Shown here in pieces: positions 34,579-44,712 of a stretch of DNA of 64,000 nt. Within the stretch, counting starts at the first letter, position 1, and every line of letters starts with the position of its first letter. The notes under the pieces were generated by a model that was not told where the DNA came from, searched no databases, and worked only from the letters and a program-made list of their open reading frames with translations. Source of the DNA: Methanomassiliicoccus sp. (GTDB lineage: Archaea; Thermoplasmatota; Thermoplasmata; Methanomassiliicoccales; Methanomassiliicoccaceae); NCBI GenBank assembly GCA_012719175.1, contig JAAYAX010000007.1:1-64000 (forward strand). The letters run 5' to 3'. The translations under genes were made by a program, and so were the position numbers.

Positions 34579-37458
34579 CTACTCCACGTAGATGGCCGGC
34601 CTGTGCGGCTGGGCCGCGCGCGCCTTCTTCTGGGGATCAGGTGCGGTGGGGTCATCCGCGGAGTAAACACCTACCTCGCATGCCATATCCCTCGCCAGGA
34701 ACACCGCCGCGTCCTGGAGATATGCCATCTCATCGACGTCCATGGCCAGTTTGTTCAGCTCCACCTCTGACCTCTTCAGAAGGTCCTCGGCGGTCTTCCG
34801 TGCGAAGTCCGCGGACTCCTTCCCGCGGCGCTTGAGGTCGTCCTTGAACATGACGGCCTTGGTCAGCCCGGGCACGCTCAGCTGCTTGGAGCGGGCGAGC
34901 TCCAGGCCCAGTTCCAGGACGTCGCGCTTCCACTTGGGGGAGACATAGAGGTACAGCTTGCGGGGGGCGATGCCGGTCACCTTCAGGATCTCGTTGATGT
35001 CCGTGATCACCTCCTTTAGGTAGTTCTCCGACGCCTCGGCGAGGGCATCCGTGGGAAGCTCGTCAGGCTGCGGGTAGGAAGACGTGGAAACGAAGTTTTC
35101 CTCGCCCATGGCCGCCCACATCTCCTCTGCCACGTGGGGGGTGATGGGGGCCATCATGCGTATCCAGGAATGTAGGAGATGGGAGATGGTGTGCGCGTTC
35201 CCTCCTCCCCGGCGAATGTACCAGCGCACATCGGTGAGGGTCTCGAAGTAGACCTCGTTGGATGTCCTCCTCAGGTCGTACTCCTCCATGGCCCTGGAGA
35301 TGGTCAGCGCGCGGTTGGACATACGGGAGAGGAGCCAGTCGTCCACCTTCTGCCGCTCCGCGCCCGGCAGGGCCTTGAGCTCGTCGACGGTGCGAAGGAC
35401 CCGGTCGATCCTTGATGAGTAGTTGTCGATGGCGCTCTCGTCCCACTCCACGTCAGCGAAGGGGGAAGCTATATTGGCATAGTAAAGGCGCAGGGCGTCC
35501 ACGCCGAAGCGCTCCGCCGCGTCCGGGATGGGCTCGGCACCGCCCTTGGATTTCGATATCTTGCCCAGCTTCCCGGTGACATACCAGTTAACGAATATCC
35601 CGCGGGGCCACAGCTGCTCGGGCAGGACGGCCACATGGTTCATGAGGAAAGCGGGGAAGTGCACCGTCATGTGCTCCTTTCCCCCGAGGTTTATGTCCAG
35701 GGGATACCAGTATGTGACATCCTGCCTAATCCGCTCCAGCACCTCCATGGAGGCTCCGGTGGACGCGGCCACCTGGGCGGGGTCGCCCTTGCCCAGGTAC
35801 ACGTGGTCGAAGAACTCCTCCGTCATGGAGGACAGGGGGAGCTGCCCGGAGTTGTAGTATTGGGACACCAGGTAATAGATGGGGTAGAGGGTGGAGTCGG
35901 AGATGGCCTCGATGATCCACTTGTCGTCATACGGGAACCTTGTTCCCAGCCAGTTACCCTGGCGGACGCAGGCCCGCTCGCGGAACCAGTCGAGCACCCC
36001 TTGGATATTGACGTAGTAGTCCTGGGGGAGTATCTGCATGCTCTTGGCGTGCCGCTTGCTGTCCTCTGTAAGCGAGGGGTTCGCATAGTCGATGAACCAC
36101 TGATCAGGGACCTTGCGAATGACGACAGGGCGACCGCAGCGGCAGACCACCTCCTCCGACAGGTCGTAGAACAGCTCGGCCTCCCCGCTCTCGATCATCA
36201 TCTGCTTTATGAGCTCCTTGGCCTCCTCGACCTTCATCCCCGAGAACTGACCCGCATTTGAGCTCATACGTCCAGTGTGGAAGCCGTCCTTGTAGATGGC
36301 CTTCTTGGCCTCGTCCAGCCGGGGGTCCCCGGCCTCGGTTATGCCCATCTTTTCTATCAACTCCACCGCCGGGAGGGGTCCGTAGCCCTTGGTCTCGATG
36401 ATGGGGATGGGTTCGATGGAGCGGACCATCTGAGGATCCAGGCCGTACTTGGACAAGGCTTCCTCGTCCTCCTGCAGGAGCTTGAGGGAGATCCAATCGT
36501 CGGGTGCGTCCGAGGGGACGCTGGTCACCAGGCCGGTGCCTACATCCGGCTTGCAGAACGAGGCGGGCAGTACGGGCACCTCGCGGTGTATGACCGGTGC
36601 CACGCACGTCCTTCCTATTAGCTCGGTGCCAGGGATCGTTCCCTCGATCTCCAGATCGTCCTTCTGGTAGCGCATCTTGTCGTAGGACGGCTGGCTGATC
36701 ACCCACAGTTCGCCCTTCCGCCTCACCTTGACATACTCGACATCGGGATTGACCCAGAAGTTGGTTTGTCCGTACACCGTCTCCGGCCTCAAGGTAGCGG
36801 CCACCAGTAAGAGGTTCCCGCACCGGAACTTCAGCAGCGTATACTCGTTGGTCTCGGCGCTGCCCCCCTTGGACAGGTCGGTCTCGGAGGCGTCCACCGC
36901 CACCGGTCCACACTCCACGCAGGCGGGGGCGAAGTAGGGTTTCTGAATGAGAAGACCTTTGTCATGCAGCTTTCGGAACTGCCACTGGATGAACTGGCCG
37001 TAATCGGGGTTGGTAGTGGAGGTGAAGCGGCGCCAATCAGCCAGGAAGCCGAACCTCTTCCAGTACTGGTTCACATATACCTGGTTGAAGAAGTCCACCA
37101 CCTTCTGAGGCTCGGTCAGCTCAGCGAGCTTCTCAGGCGGGCAGCCGTTGGCCAGAAGGTAGTCGAGTGTCTTCTGGTCCTTCTCCCGGATCCTCTTGGC
37201 AAGCGATATGGCCCCATTGCCGGTGGCGTGGGTGCCCACAGGGAACAGGACGTTGAACCCGCACATCCTCTTGTAACGCGTGATCGCATCCACATATGTG
37301 TAACCGCGCATATGGCCGACGTGGAGGTAGCCGGTCAACCCCGGGTAGGCGAAGATCATCATGAACTTGGGCCTATCATCCCTATTCGCCTCGAATATCC
37401 CGGCCTCATACCAGCGTTGCTGCCACTTGGCCTCTATCTCCGCGGTCCAGCTCGACAT
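34579..37458 (-). CDS. leuS: Leucyl-tRNA synthetase, archaeal/eukaryotic type
   Basis: 959 residues. Class I signatures are YPGLTGYLHVGHMRGYTY (HIGH box as HVGH) and KISKSKGG (KMSKS). The CP1 editing domain is included (LRPETVYGQTNFWVNPD). The C-terminal part has the anticodon-binding helical domain and a terminal domain, as expected for about 950-residue archaeal LeuRS. A tRNA-Leu gene lies 21.6 kb away at 59076. Confidence 0.97.
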   Translation of the reverse strand: MSSWTAEIEAKWQQRWYEAGIFEANRDDRPKFMMIFAYPGLTGYLHVGHMRGYTYVDAITRYKRMCGFNVLFPVGTHATGNGAISLAKRIREKDQKTLDYLLANGCPPEKLAELTEPQKVVDFFNQVYVNQYWKRFGFLADWRRFTSTTNPDYGQFIQWQFRKLHDKGLLIQKPYFAPACVECGPVAVDASETDLSKGGSAETNEYTLLKFRCGNLLLVAATLRPETVYGQTNFWVNPDVEYVKVRRKGELWVISQPSYDKMRYQKDDLEIEGTIPGTELIGRTCVAPVIHREVPVLPASFCKPDVGTGLVTSVPSDAPDDWISLKLLQEDEEALSKYGLDPQMVRSIEPIPIIETKGYGPLPAVELIEKMGITEAGDPRLDEAKKAIYKDGFHTGRMSSNAGQFSGMKVEEAKELIKQMMIESGEAELFYDLSEEVVCRCGRPVVIRKVPDQWFIDYANPSLTEDSKRHAKSMQILPQDYYVNIQGVLDWFRERACVRQGNWLGTRFPYDDKWIIEAISDSTLYPIYYLVSQYYNSGQLPLSSMTEEFFDHVYLGKGDPAQVAASTGASMEVLERIRQDVTYWYPLDINLGGKEHMTVHFPAFLMNHVAVLPEQLWPRGIFVNWYVTGKLGKISKSKGGAEPIPDAAERFGVDALRLYYANIASPFADVEWDESAIDNYSSRIDRVLRTVDELKALPGAERQKVDDWLLSRMSNRALTISRAMEEYDLRRTSNEVYFETLTDVRWYIRRGGGNAHTISHLLHSWIRMMAPITPHVAEEMWAAMGEENFVSTSSYPQPDELPTDALAEASENYLKEVITDINEILKVTGIAPRKLYLYVSPKWKRDVLELGLELARSKQLSVPGLTKAVMFKDDLKRRGKESADFARKTAEDLLKRSEVELNKLAMDVDEMAYLQDAAVFLARDMACEVGVYSADDPTAPDPQKKARAAQPHRPAIYVE

Positions 37459-37754
37459 ATGACTAACCTATCGGCCAGGAACATCGTAATCATATAAATG
37501 GGTTTTTTAACGGGCGTTCTAGAGGTTTTCAGAGCCGATGTTCGACGGCCCGTTCCGCACAGAAAGACTGCGCTCACACATGGAACTGACAGAGGAGACC
37601 GGCGCCCGAGGGCTTGTCGTCCAAGTCCTCAGGGAGAGATAAAGCAAACCTATATGGACCTCCGGCTGGAATATTTTTCCCTTAGGCCCATGAGCGACAG
37701 CTTCTCATCTCCTGGTAGTCTCCTCCTGGGAGCGGGGGGATCGGTCTGAAAAGG

Positions 37755-40214
37755 GTGACGGCAGTAATTGTCATCGCTCTCCTGTCCTTGACCGTCTTCT
37801 GCACCCTCCCCTCGACCGCAGAGGCCAGGGAGGGTTATCAGGCAGATGGCGTATGGTTCTCCGGGGAGACTCAGTTCAACAGGCCTACCGGCGTGACGGT
37901 CGACGTCTGGGGATATGTGTATGTCGTCGATTCGAGCAACAACCGCATCCAGATCTTTGATGGAAGCGGGGCCCTCATGACCATATGGGGACGCCAGGGG
38001 TCGGAGGAGGGGGAGCTCAACGGCCCGGTGGGGATCGCCGTGGACTCGACCGGTCACGTGTACGTGACCGACGCCAACCGGGTCCAGAAGTTCACCAGGA
38101 GCGGGGACCTGGTGGCCTCATGGGGGGGCATAGGTGTCGGGGACGGAGAGTTCAACGGGCCTTGGGGCGTCGCCGTTGACACCTCCGGGAACGTGTACGT
38201 CGCCGATACCTGGAACCACCGCATCCAGAAGTTCGATGCCAACGGCAGCTACATCGCTCAGTGGAGCGGCTGGGGCCGGGGAGGGATGGACGAGTACCCC
38301 ACGGGGGTGGCCGTGGATCCTGCCGGTAATGTATACGTGACCGACCTCAGCTTCGAGCTTGCCACCAAGTTCGATGCCAACGGGACCTTGTTGTCGGCTT
38401 GGGGTAGCTCGAGCTTCAACGAATCCCAGCTCTGGGGCCCCCAGGGGGTGACCGTGGACAGTTCCGGGAACGTATACCTGGCCGATACCCACAACAACAG
38501 GGTGCTGGCCCTGAACGATAGCGGGGAGCTTGTCAGGACGTTCGGGGGGCCGGCCGGGGGCGAGCTCAACCGGCCGGGCTCGGTGGCGGTCGACAGTGCG
38601 GGAAATGTGTACGTGGCCGATACCTGGAACCACCGCATGCAGAAGTTCGATGATGATGGCACACCCTTGATGCGGTGGGGAAGCAAGGGTGGCGGTGAGA
38701 AGTGGCTGCACGGGCCCACCGGCCTGGCCGTGGACACCGCTGGGAACGTGTTCGTGGCGGACTCGAAGAACGACCGCATCCAGGTATTCGATGGCAGCGG
38801 CAGGTATATCGACGACTGGGGGGTCAGCGGCGATGGGGATGGAAAGTTGGACGCGCCTTGGGGGATCGCCGTGGACTCGACCGGGAACGTCTACGTGGCC
38901 GACTCCAACCGGGTCCAGAGGTTCACGGACAGGGGTGCCTTCCTGACCGCGTACGTGATGGACAGGGGGGACAGCTCCGCTCGTCCTTCTGGTGTGGCCG
39001 TGGATACGGCAGGCAACGTCTATGCCACCGACCATCAGAACAACTGCATCTATAAGTTCGACGGCCAGGGAGCTGTCGTCTCCGTGTGGAGGGACGACAA
39101 TGGGAGCTGGCTCCAGTGCCCTTGGGGGGTGGCAGTTGATGCCTCAGGCAGCGTGTTCATCACCGATTACTTCGCGAACCAGATAGTGAAGCTGGATGCC
39201 GAGGGGAATATCCTCGAATTGTTCGGACGCCAAGGGGCCGGTGGGGCAGAGTTCAATGGTCCTGCAGGCATAGCGCTCGACAAAGATGGGAACATCTACG
39301 TGACCGATTACCGCAATAACCGAGTGCAGAAGCTGGACTCCAGTGGAGAGCCGATGACCATGTGGGGTCATTATGGCCACGAAGCGGGGCAGTTCAGGAG
39401 CCCCACGGGGATCGCCGTGGACTCGACCGGTCACGTGTACGTCGGTGATTACCTGAACGACCGCATACAGACGTTCTCCCTGGACACCATGCCCCCATCC
39501 CTGATGGGGATGAGGCCCGCCGATGGAGAGGCGGACGTCGATCCTGCCTCATCAATAGACCTGGTGTTCGATGAACCGATGGACCAGGCATCGGTGGACG
39601 AGGCGCTCACGGTGAGCTCATCGTCCGGCCTCCGGATATCTGGTTATCTGGTGTGGAGCGATGGGAGCACCCTATGTTCCTTCGTCCCCTCAGCGATGCT
39701 CCAGCAGAACGCCACCTACGCGGTCAGGTTGCAGGGTGGGGCGATGGATGCTGCGGGCAATGGAATGCCCTCGGAGATCGAGGTGACGTTCCGCACGGCA
39801 ACGGCGAACGCTACGACCATAGTGGTGGAAGGCTCCCCGCTCTCAGGGTCGCAGTACACCGCGGAGAACCCCACGGTGGATCTGGCGGGATCCATCCTTG
39901 ACAGCTCCACGGTGGTGAGCGTGACCTGGATCAACGACAGGGGTGGTTCAGGCGTCGCTTCCGGTACTGCAGTGTGGGACATACCGGATGTGAAGCTGTC
40001 CTCGGGGGTCAACAACATCACCATCACTGTCCAGTACGCATCGGGCAAGACCAACTCTCAAGCCATCTCTGTTGCCTACCAACCACCCGACCCCACCTCC
40101 CAGTATGGCTCCGACATTCCGATGGAGATGGTGTTCATAGGGGTGGTCGCCTTGACGCTGGCCGGTGGTGGAGGGCTGTACCTATGGCGGCGCCGGAGAA
40201 GCAGCATCCGGTGA
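37755..40214 (+). CDS. Cell-surface protein with 12 NHL repeats and C-terminal anchor
   Basis: 819 residues, start GTG 37755. Signal peptide (VIVIALLSLTVFCTLPSTAEA), then twelve NHL repeats of about 45 residues, each with a core like GVAVDTSGNVYVADTWNHRIQKFD, enough for two six-bladed propellers. An Ig-like domain follows (PADGEADVDPASSIDLVFDEPMD) and a second beta domain, then a transmembrane helix (MVFIGVVALTLAGGGGLYLW) and the basic tail RRRRSSIR. It is probably an S-layer-associated or adhesion/binding protein with no visible catalytic residues. Convergent with the FN3 protein, 28 bases apart. Confidence 0.88.
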   Translation: MTAVIVIALLSLTVFCTLPSTAEAREGYQADGVWFSGETQFNRPTGVTVDVWGYVYVVDSSNNRIQIFDGSGALMTIWGRQGSEEGELNGPVGIAVDSTGHVYVTDANRVQKFTRSGDLVASWGGIGVGDGEFNGPWGVAVDTSGNVYVADTWNHRIQKFDANGSYIAQWSGWGRGGMDEYPTGVAVDPAGNVYVTDLSFELATKFDANGTLLSAWGSSSFNESQLWGPQGVTVDSSGNVYLADTHNNRVLALNDSGELVRTFGGPAGGELNRPGSVAVDSAGNVYVADTWNHRMQKFDDDGTPLMRWGSKGGGEKWLHGPTGLAVDTAGNVFVADSKNDRIQVFDGSGRYIDDWGVSGDGDGKLDAPWGIAVDSTGNVYVADSNRVQRFTDRGAFLTAYVMDRGDSSARPSGVAVDTAGNVYATDHQNNCIYKFDGQGAVVSVWRDDNGSWLQCPWGVAVDASGSVFITDYFANQIVKLDAEGNILELFGRQGAGGAEFNGPAGIALDKDGNIYVTDYRNNRVQKLDSSGEPMTMWGHYGHEAGQFRSPTGIAVDSTGHVYVGDYLNDRIQTFSLDTMPPSLMGMRPADGEADVDPASSIDLVFDEPMDQASVDEALTVSSSSGLRISGYLVWSDGSTLCSFVPSAMLQQNATYAVRLQGGAMDAAGNGMPSEIEVTFRTATANATTIVVEGSPLSGSQYTAENPTVDLAGSILDSSTVVSVTWINDRGGSGVASGTAVWDIPDVKLSSGVNNITITVQYASGKTNSQAISVAYQPPDPTSQYGSDIPMEMVFIGVVALTLAGGGGLYLWRRRRSSIR

Positions 40215-40242
40215 GCTGCCGCTCCCTATAAGTTAGATCGTC

Positions 40243-43200
40243 TCACATGCCCTTCTTCTGGGACCCTCTGTTCCTGCGCACCAGCAGCACGATGCCCGTG
40301 GCTCCCACGAGGGATATCCCTGCAATGGTGAGGATCTCCGCGCCGGAGCCTATCAATGATGGCCCGGGCAAGAGAGCGCTGACGACGGGGGCGGAGGGGC
40401 CTGTTCCCGCCTCGTTTATCGCCACGATGGAGTAGTAGTAGGTCGTTCCGGGCGAGCGGCCAGTATCCTGATACGAGAGAGTGGTCACCAAGGTGATGTA
40501 GGCGAGGGTCTCAGGAGAGGTACCCCGGAATATCATGTACTTGGTGATGGCCGATCCGCCGGATTGACTGGGAGCGCTCCATGTGAGCATTATCATCCCG
40601 TTCTCCGCCCGGGCCGTGAGGTCCAGGGGCTCGGAGGGAATGGAGTATGGAGATATGGTCACGTTCAGCTCACTGCTGCGGGCGCTCTCCCCCAGGGAGT
40701 TCATGGCAGTGATGGCATAGTAGTATGTCATCCCCTTGACGGTAGTGGTGTCAAGGTACCAAGGATCGGTGGTATTGGCGAAGGGGATGAGGACCTCGGA
40801 GCTGACCCCTCGGAACACATTATATCCCGTGACAGGAGAACCGCCGTCGGCGGCCGGTGCTGTCCAGTTGAGGAGCACGTTCCCATCATTCACCGAGGCC
40901 ATGAGGTCCTGGGGGACGGAGGGTGCCGAGAGCACGCTGAAGGAGCTGGCGGAGACCGTGGACGAGCGTCCGCTCTCGCCGACCGAGTTAACAGCGGAGA
41001 CCGCGTAAGTGTAGTTGACACCTTCCTCCACGTTCAGGTCGGTGAAGGAGGTATCGTTCGTGGAGCTCCACAGGCTCATGGTCGTATGGCTCAGCCCCCG
41101 GTAAACCTTGTATTCGGTTATCGGGGAGCCTCCATCACTGCCTGGGGCCGACCAGGTCAAGGTAATGAAACCGTTGCCACCGGCTGCCGTCAGGTCCGTG
41201 GGGGTGGACGGCCTGACCGTGAATATGGCGGAGATCACGGTGCTCCTGTTCCCCTCATCAGGGTTCAGCGCGCTGACCTGGTAGTAGTAGAGCACGCCAC
41301 TGGTTATAGTGCTGTCCGAGAACGTAGTGCCTGCAGTGGTGGCCAGGTATCCCAGGGAGGTCGAGCTTGTACCACGATAGATCTTGTAACCGGTGATGGC
41401 CTTCCCGCCGTTGTCCGCCGGCGCCACCCAGGATAGGTCGATCCGCCCGTCGCTGGCCGTGGCCCGCAGGTCGCCCGGTGCACCCGGTGCGGCCACCGGT
41501 GCTACTGGCCTTGCGGTGAGCTGGTTGGACCTGGCGCTCTCACCTATGTCGTTCACAGCGGCGACCTCGTAGTAATAGGTCTGGCCGTTTATCACGCTCG
41601 TATCTACGAAGGAGAGGACATTCTCGACCCCATCTAAGTACACCATTCCGCTAGGGGCCGCTCCGCGATAAATGGAGTACAGGGTGACAGGGCTGCCCCC
41701 GTTGCTGCTCGGCGCCGACCAGGATAGCGTCACTTGACCGTTGCCGGCGGTCGCGGAGTTCAGAATAGGTGCGCCGGGCACGGTCGCGGGAACCGTCGAA
41801 AGCTCGTTGGACAACGCGCTATCTCCTACCGCGTTCACCGCGCTGACCTTGTAGAAGTAACGCTGGCCGTTGGTGAGGCCCGTATCAGTATAGCTCGATA
41901 CCGCTCCGAGGGTGGTCAGGAGGGTCTCCCCGTTCGTGGCGGTGCCCCTGTAGACCTTGTATCCTGTGATAGCGGTGCCGCCGTCACTACTGGGCGCCGT
42001 CCAGGATAACGTTACTTGACCGTTGCCTGCAGTCGCGGAGTTCAGGGTGGGCGCGCCAGGGACAGTGTTGGGAGCGGCAGGGGTTGCCGAGGCCTCGTTT
42101 GACAACGCTCCTTCACCCGCCGCGTTAACTGCACTGACCTTGTAGAAGTACACCTGACCGTTCGCCAGCCCTCCATTGGTGTATGACAGGACGTTGCCCA
42201 CCGTCGTCAGGTAGATTTCACTTCCGGCTGAGGTGCCGCGGTAGATCTTGTAAGAGGTCACCGCATTGCCACCGTTGCTGCTCGGCGCCGACCAGGACAA
42301 TGTCACCTGAGCGTTGCCTGCTGTCGCGGAGTTCAGGGTGGGCGCGCCGGGCACGGTCGCAGGAACGGCCGAAAGCTCGTTGGACCTCGCGCCCTCACCA
42401 ACGCCGTTCTTCGCACTGACCTTGTAGTAATAGGTCGCCCCGTTGGTCACGCCGGTATCGACGTAAGTGAGAACGTTTCCTTCCGTTGCGATTAGGGTTC
42501 CGGAGCCTGCTGAGCTTCCCCGGTAGATCAGATAGTTGGTTATCGAGCTACCGCCATCGCTGCTTGGGGCGGACCAGGACAGCGTTACTTGACCGTTGCC
42601 GGCGGTCGCAGAATTCAGAATAGGTGCTCCGGGAACGGTATCCCCTGATACAGGGGTTGTGGAGCGTTCGTTGGAACGCTCGCTCTCACCTATCCCGTTA
42701 ACGGCGGTTACCTGATAATAGTAGGTCGCTCCGTTCGTCAGACCGGTGTCCGTGTAGCTGAGAGCGGTGATCGCGCTGGTGATGAGGGTCTCACCGCCTG
42801 AAGAAGTGCCGCGATAGATGTTGTAACCGGTGATCGCATCTCCTCCATCGTCCGGCTTAGACCAAGACAGGGTGACTTGACCGTCTCCCGCGGTCGGCGC
42901 GTTTAGTGTAGGAGCACTAGGTCTCGTGGCCGGCGCTGTAGGTGTTGCCGAGCGTTCGTTGGACCGGGCGCTCTCACCTATGTCGTTCACAGCGGTGACC
43001 TGGTAATAGTATGTCTGACCGTTGGTAACGGTCATATCGGTGTATGTCGCAACGTCACCGACCGTATCCAGATAGGTCTCCGTGTTGGCCTCTGTTCCGC
43101 GGTACACCTTGTACCCCGTTATCGCATTTCCCCCATCGTCCGGCTTTGTCCACGACAGCGTTACCTGGCCGTTGCTGGGGTCCGCGGAGCTCAGAACAGG

Positions 43201-43602
43201 TGCGTTAGGGACGGTCGCAAGTTTCGCAGGGGTGGCAGGTACCTCACCGGTCCATTCTCCCTCCCCCTGGTCGTTCAGCGCGCAAACCCTGTAATAATAG
43301 ATTACACCGTTGGTAAGTGGTGAATCACCGTATGTCAGCACGTTTCCCAATGGTATGATGGTCCCCAGTGACCCTTGGATAGTGCTCCTTGATACATTGT
43401 ATCCCGTGATCTCGCTGTCCCCCGGGGAAGCGGGAGCTTGCCAGGTAAGTGTTACCGATCCATCATATGCAGAGGCATCGAGGTTTCTAGGTGCCCCCGG
43501 AACGCCGGGATTGAGAGCGTTCATCTGAGCGGGAACAAATAACAATGGTAACACTAAAGAGCACAGCAAAACTAGGATCGTGACGAGCACTGAAGGCTTC
43601 AT
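40243..43602 (-). CDS. Cell-surface protein with 11 fibronectin type III repeats
   Basis: 1119 residues. Signal peptide (VLVTILVLLCSLVLPLLFVPA), eleven FN3 domains of about 93-96 residues each with the pattern P-x-AP-x-LNSATAGNGQVTLSWxAPxxDGG...ITGYKVYRGT...YYYKVSAVNxxGE, and a C-terminal anchor (ILTIAGISLVGATGIVLLV plus RRNRGSQKK). The central domains (4-7) are nearly alike, so recent tandem duplication is likely, and the DNA is internally repetitive. Role is probably surface architecture or adhesion. Confidence 0.9.
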   Translation of the reverse strand: MKPSVLVTILVLLCSLVLPLLFVPAQMNALNPGVPGAPRNLDASAYDGSVTLTWQAPASPGDSEITGYNVSRSTIQGSLGTIIPLGNVLTYGDSPLTNGVIYYYRVCALNDQGEGEWTGEVPATPAKLATVPNAPVLSSADPSNGQVTLSWTKPDDGGNAITGYKVYRGTEANTETYLDTVGDVATYTDMTVTNGQTYYYQVTAVNDIGESARSNERSATPTAPATRPSAPTLNAPTAGDGQVTLSWSKPDDGGDAITGYNIYRGTSSGGETLITSAITALSYTDTGLTNGATYYYQVTAVNGIGESERSNERSTTPVSGDTVPGAPILNSATAGNGQVTLSWSAPSSDGGSSITNYLIYRGSSAGSGTLIATEGNVLTYVDTGVTNGATYYYKVSAKNGVGEGARSNELSAVPATVPGAPTLNSATAGNAQVTLSWSAPSSNGGNAVTSYKIYRGTSAGSEIYLTTVGNVLSYTNGGLANGQVYFYKVSAVNAAGEGALSNEASATPAAPNTVPGAPTLNSATAGNGQVTLSWTAPSSDGGTAITGYKVYRGTATNGETLLTTLGAVSSYTDTGLTNGQRYFYKVSAVNAVGDSALSNELSTVPATVPGAPILNSATAGNGQVTLSWSAPSSNGGSPVTLYSIYRGAAPSGMVYLDGVENVLSFVDTSVINGQTYYYEVAAVNDIGESARSNQLTARPVAPVAAPGAPGDLRATASDGRIDLSWVAPADNGGKAITGYKIYRGTSSTSLGYLATTAGTTFSDSTITSGVLYYYQVSALNPDEGNRSTVISAIFTVRPSTPTDLTAAGGNGFITLTWSAPGSDGGSPITEYKVYRGLSHTTMSLWSSTNDTSFTDLNVEEGVNYTYAVSAVNSVGESGRSSTVSASSFSVLSAPSVPQDLMASVNDGNVLLNWTAPAADGGSPVTGYNVFRGVSSEVLIPFANTTDPWYLDTTTVKGMTYYYAITAMNSLGESARSSELNVTISPYSIPSEPLDLTARAENGMIMLTWSAPSQSGGSAITKYMIFRGTSPETLAYITLVTTLSYQDTGRSPGTTYYYSIVAINEAGTGPSAPVVSALLPGPSLIGSGAEILTIAGISLVGATGIVLLVRRNRGSQKKGM

Positions 43603-44107
43603 CCAGTCGGGCCTCCACTGTTATCTTATGTGATAGTGTTTGGTGCGTTGTGGATATAATCATTTCCTAATGAGACCAAGCTTGGATGTCCCTTTCGTGC
43701 CGACAACCTGTCAGACGTGCAACATGCTCTATTTTCACGTTCAACTTTTTACCCCGGTACATGAATCATCAGAATAATTTCGTTTATAAGGCGTTCCGCA
43801 TCAACCTATTCCCTTGACATTACCTTCTTGCTGGCGATGATTGTTTTTGCCCTTTATTCGAGAGTAAACCATCTAATAGGTAATAATGAATTCACCTGAT
43901 GCTTCAGACCAAGGGGATGGAGAGCTGTGTCCGACATGTTTGCCTCTGATCGAGTAAGACCAATGTTGCCGATGTGCCGCGAGCTTCCCGCACCGTTCGG
44001 CCGTCCTACGAGAGAGGTAAATGACCATTCTCAAGAAGTAAAAAAAGCTGTAAAAATATATATGAAAGGTGTAAAAAAATAATGTCTGGCTAAGCGTTAT
44101 TAACGGG
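43603..44107. other. Intergenic region between the FN3 gene and the RHH-FtsZ operon
   Basis: About 500 bases with no convincing gene. It becomes AT-rich towards the RHH gene. A minus-strand open frame at 43873-44178 encodes an F/Y-rich peptide that looks like translated AT-rich sequence. Promoter elements for the FN3 gene should lie at 43610-43680. Confidence 0.45.
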
Positions 44108-44156
44108 TATCGAATTCGATATAAAGTAGTCATATTTTGGCATACGTTTGGCATAC
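44108..44156 (+). promoter_or_regulatory. Promoter with palindrome and direct-repeat operator before the RHH-FtsZ genes
   Basis: TATCGAATTCGATA (44108-44121) is a perfect 14-bp palindrome that runs into the TATA box GATATAAAG (44118-44126). TTTGGCATAC occurs twice, at 44136-44145 and 44147-44156, an 11-bp direct repeat over the predicted transcription start (about 44147). RHH proteins bind such tandem half-sites, so autorepression by the gene product at 44215 is a fair inference. Confidence 0.6.
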
Positions 44157-44214
44157 CATTAAATAGTTTACATATCATTTCCTTTTACATCCTGAGCAAA
44201 CAGGTGGGCTGACC

Positions 44215-44598
44215 TTGGACGGAGAAAGGATATCACTGCGTTTGGAGACCGAGGATCTAGAGCTTCTCGACGATTTCATCGAGAGGCATCCGGAGTACTC
44301 GAACCGCTCTAATCTAGCAAGGGTAGCTTTTCGCGCGTTCATAGATGAGATCGAGGGGACCAACAAGACCAGCGCCGAGGAGACAAAGCAAGAGGAGAAC
44401 GTGATCTCGGTCAGGGTCCCCCCGTTCATACACAATTCAATCGTGAAAATGGTACGGAATGGGCTATACAATTCCTCCGAAGAAGCGGTCCTGGATTGTG
44501 TCAGAAAGGTATATATCACATCGGACAAAGCACGCGAGGCCATGTTACAGGCAGATCTTGAGGCCTTCATGAACACGGTGCAGATATATCCTGGTTAG
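44215..44598 (+). CDS. Tandem ribbon-helix-helix regulator, CdrS-like context
   Basis: 127 residues, start TTG at 44215. Residues 4-45 form a ribbon-helix-helix: strand RISLRLE, helix TEDLELLDDFIERHP, then SNRSNLARVAFRAFIDEIE. A second RHH follows at about 62-105: strand VISVRVP, helix FIHNSIVKMVRNG, then SSEEAVLDCVRKVYI. It probably folds as a single-chain pseudo-dimer. The next gene is FtsZ-like. In haloarchaea the RHH protein CdrS sits before ftsZ2 and controls it, so a cell-division regulator is likely by analogy. The TAG stop is 115 bases before ftsZ. Confidence 0.75.
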   Translation: MDGERISLRLETEDLELLDDFIERHPEYSNRSNLARVAFRAFIDEIEGTNKTSAEETKQEENVISVRVPPFIHNSIVKMVRNGLYNSSEEAVLDCVRKVYITSDKAREAMLQADLEAFMNTVQIYPG

Positions 44599-44712
44599 GG
44601 CTGGCTCGGAAGACCTTAGGGATGGGGTCGTCAGAAGGGATGGGATGCACGGTTTTGTGCTAACAAGACCGGTCGGCTCGCCTGTTGCGATGGTCCAGGA
44701 AGGAGTGTGGGG

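Noticed and set aside
40243-43602. Regular DNA repeats considered as CRISPR or satellite
   Set aside because: The period is about 285 bp and in frame; it is the FN3 coding repeat. No CRISPR array was seen anywhere in the window.
43873-44178. 101-codon minus-strand frame before the RHH gene
   Set aside because: It covers the RHH promoter and operator sequence and reads as F/Y-rich translation of AT-rich DNA.
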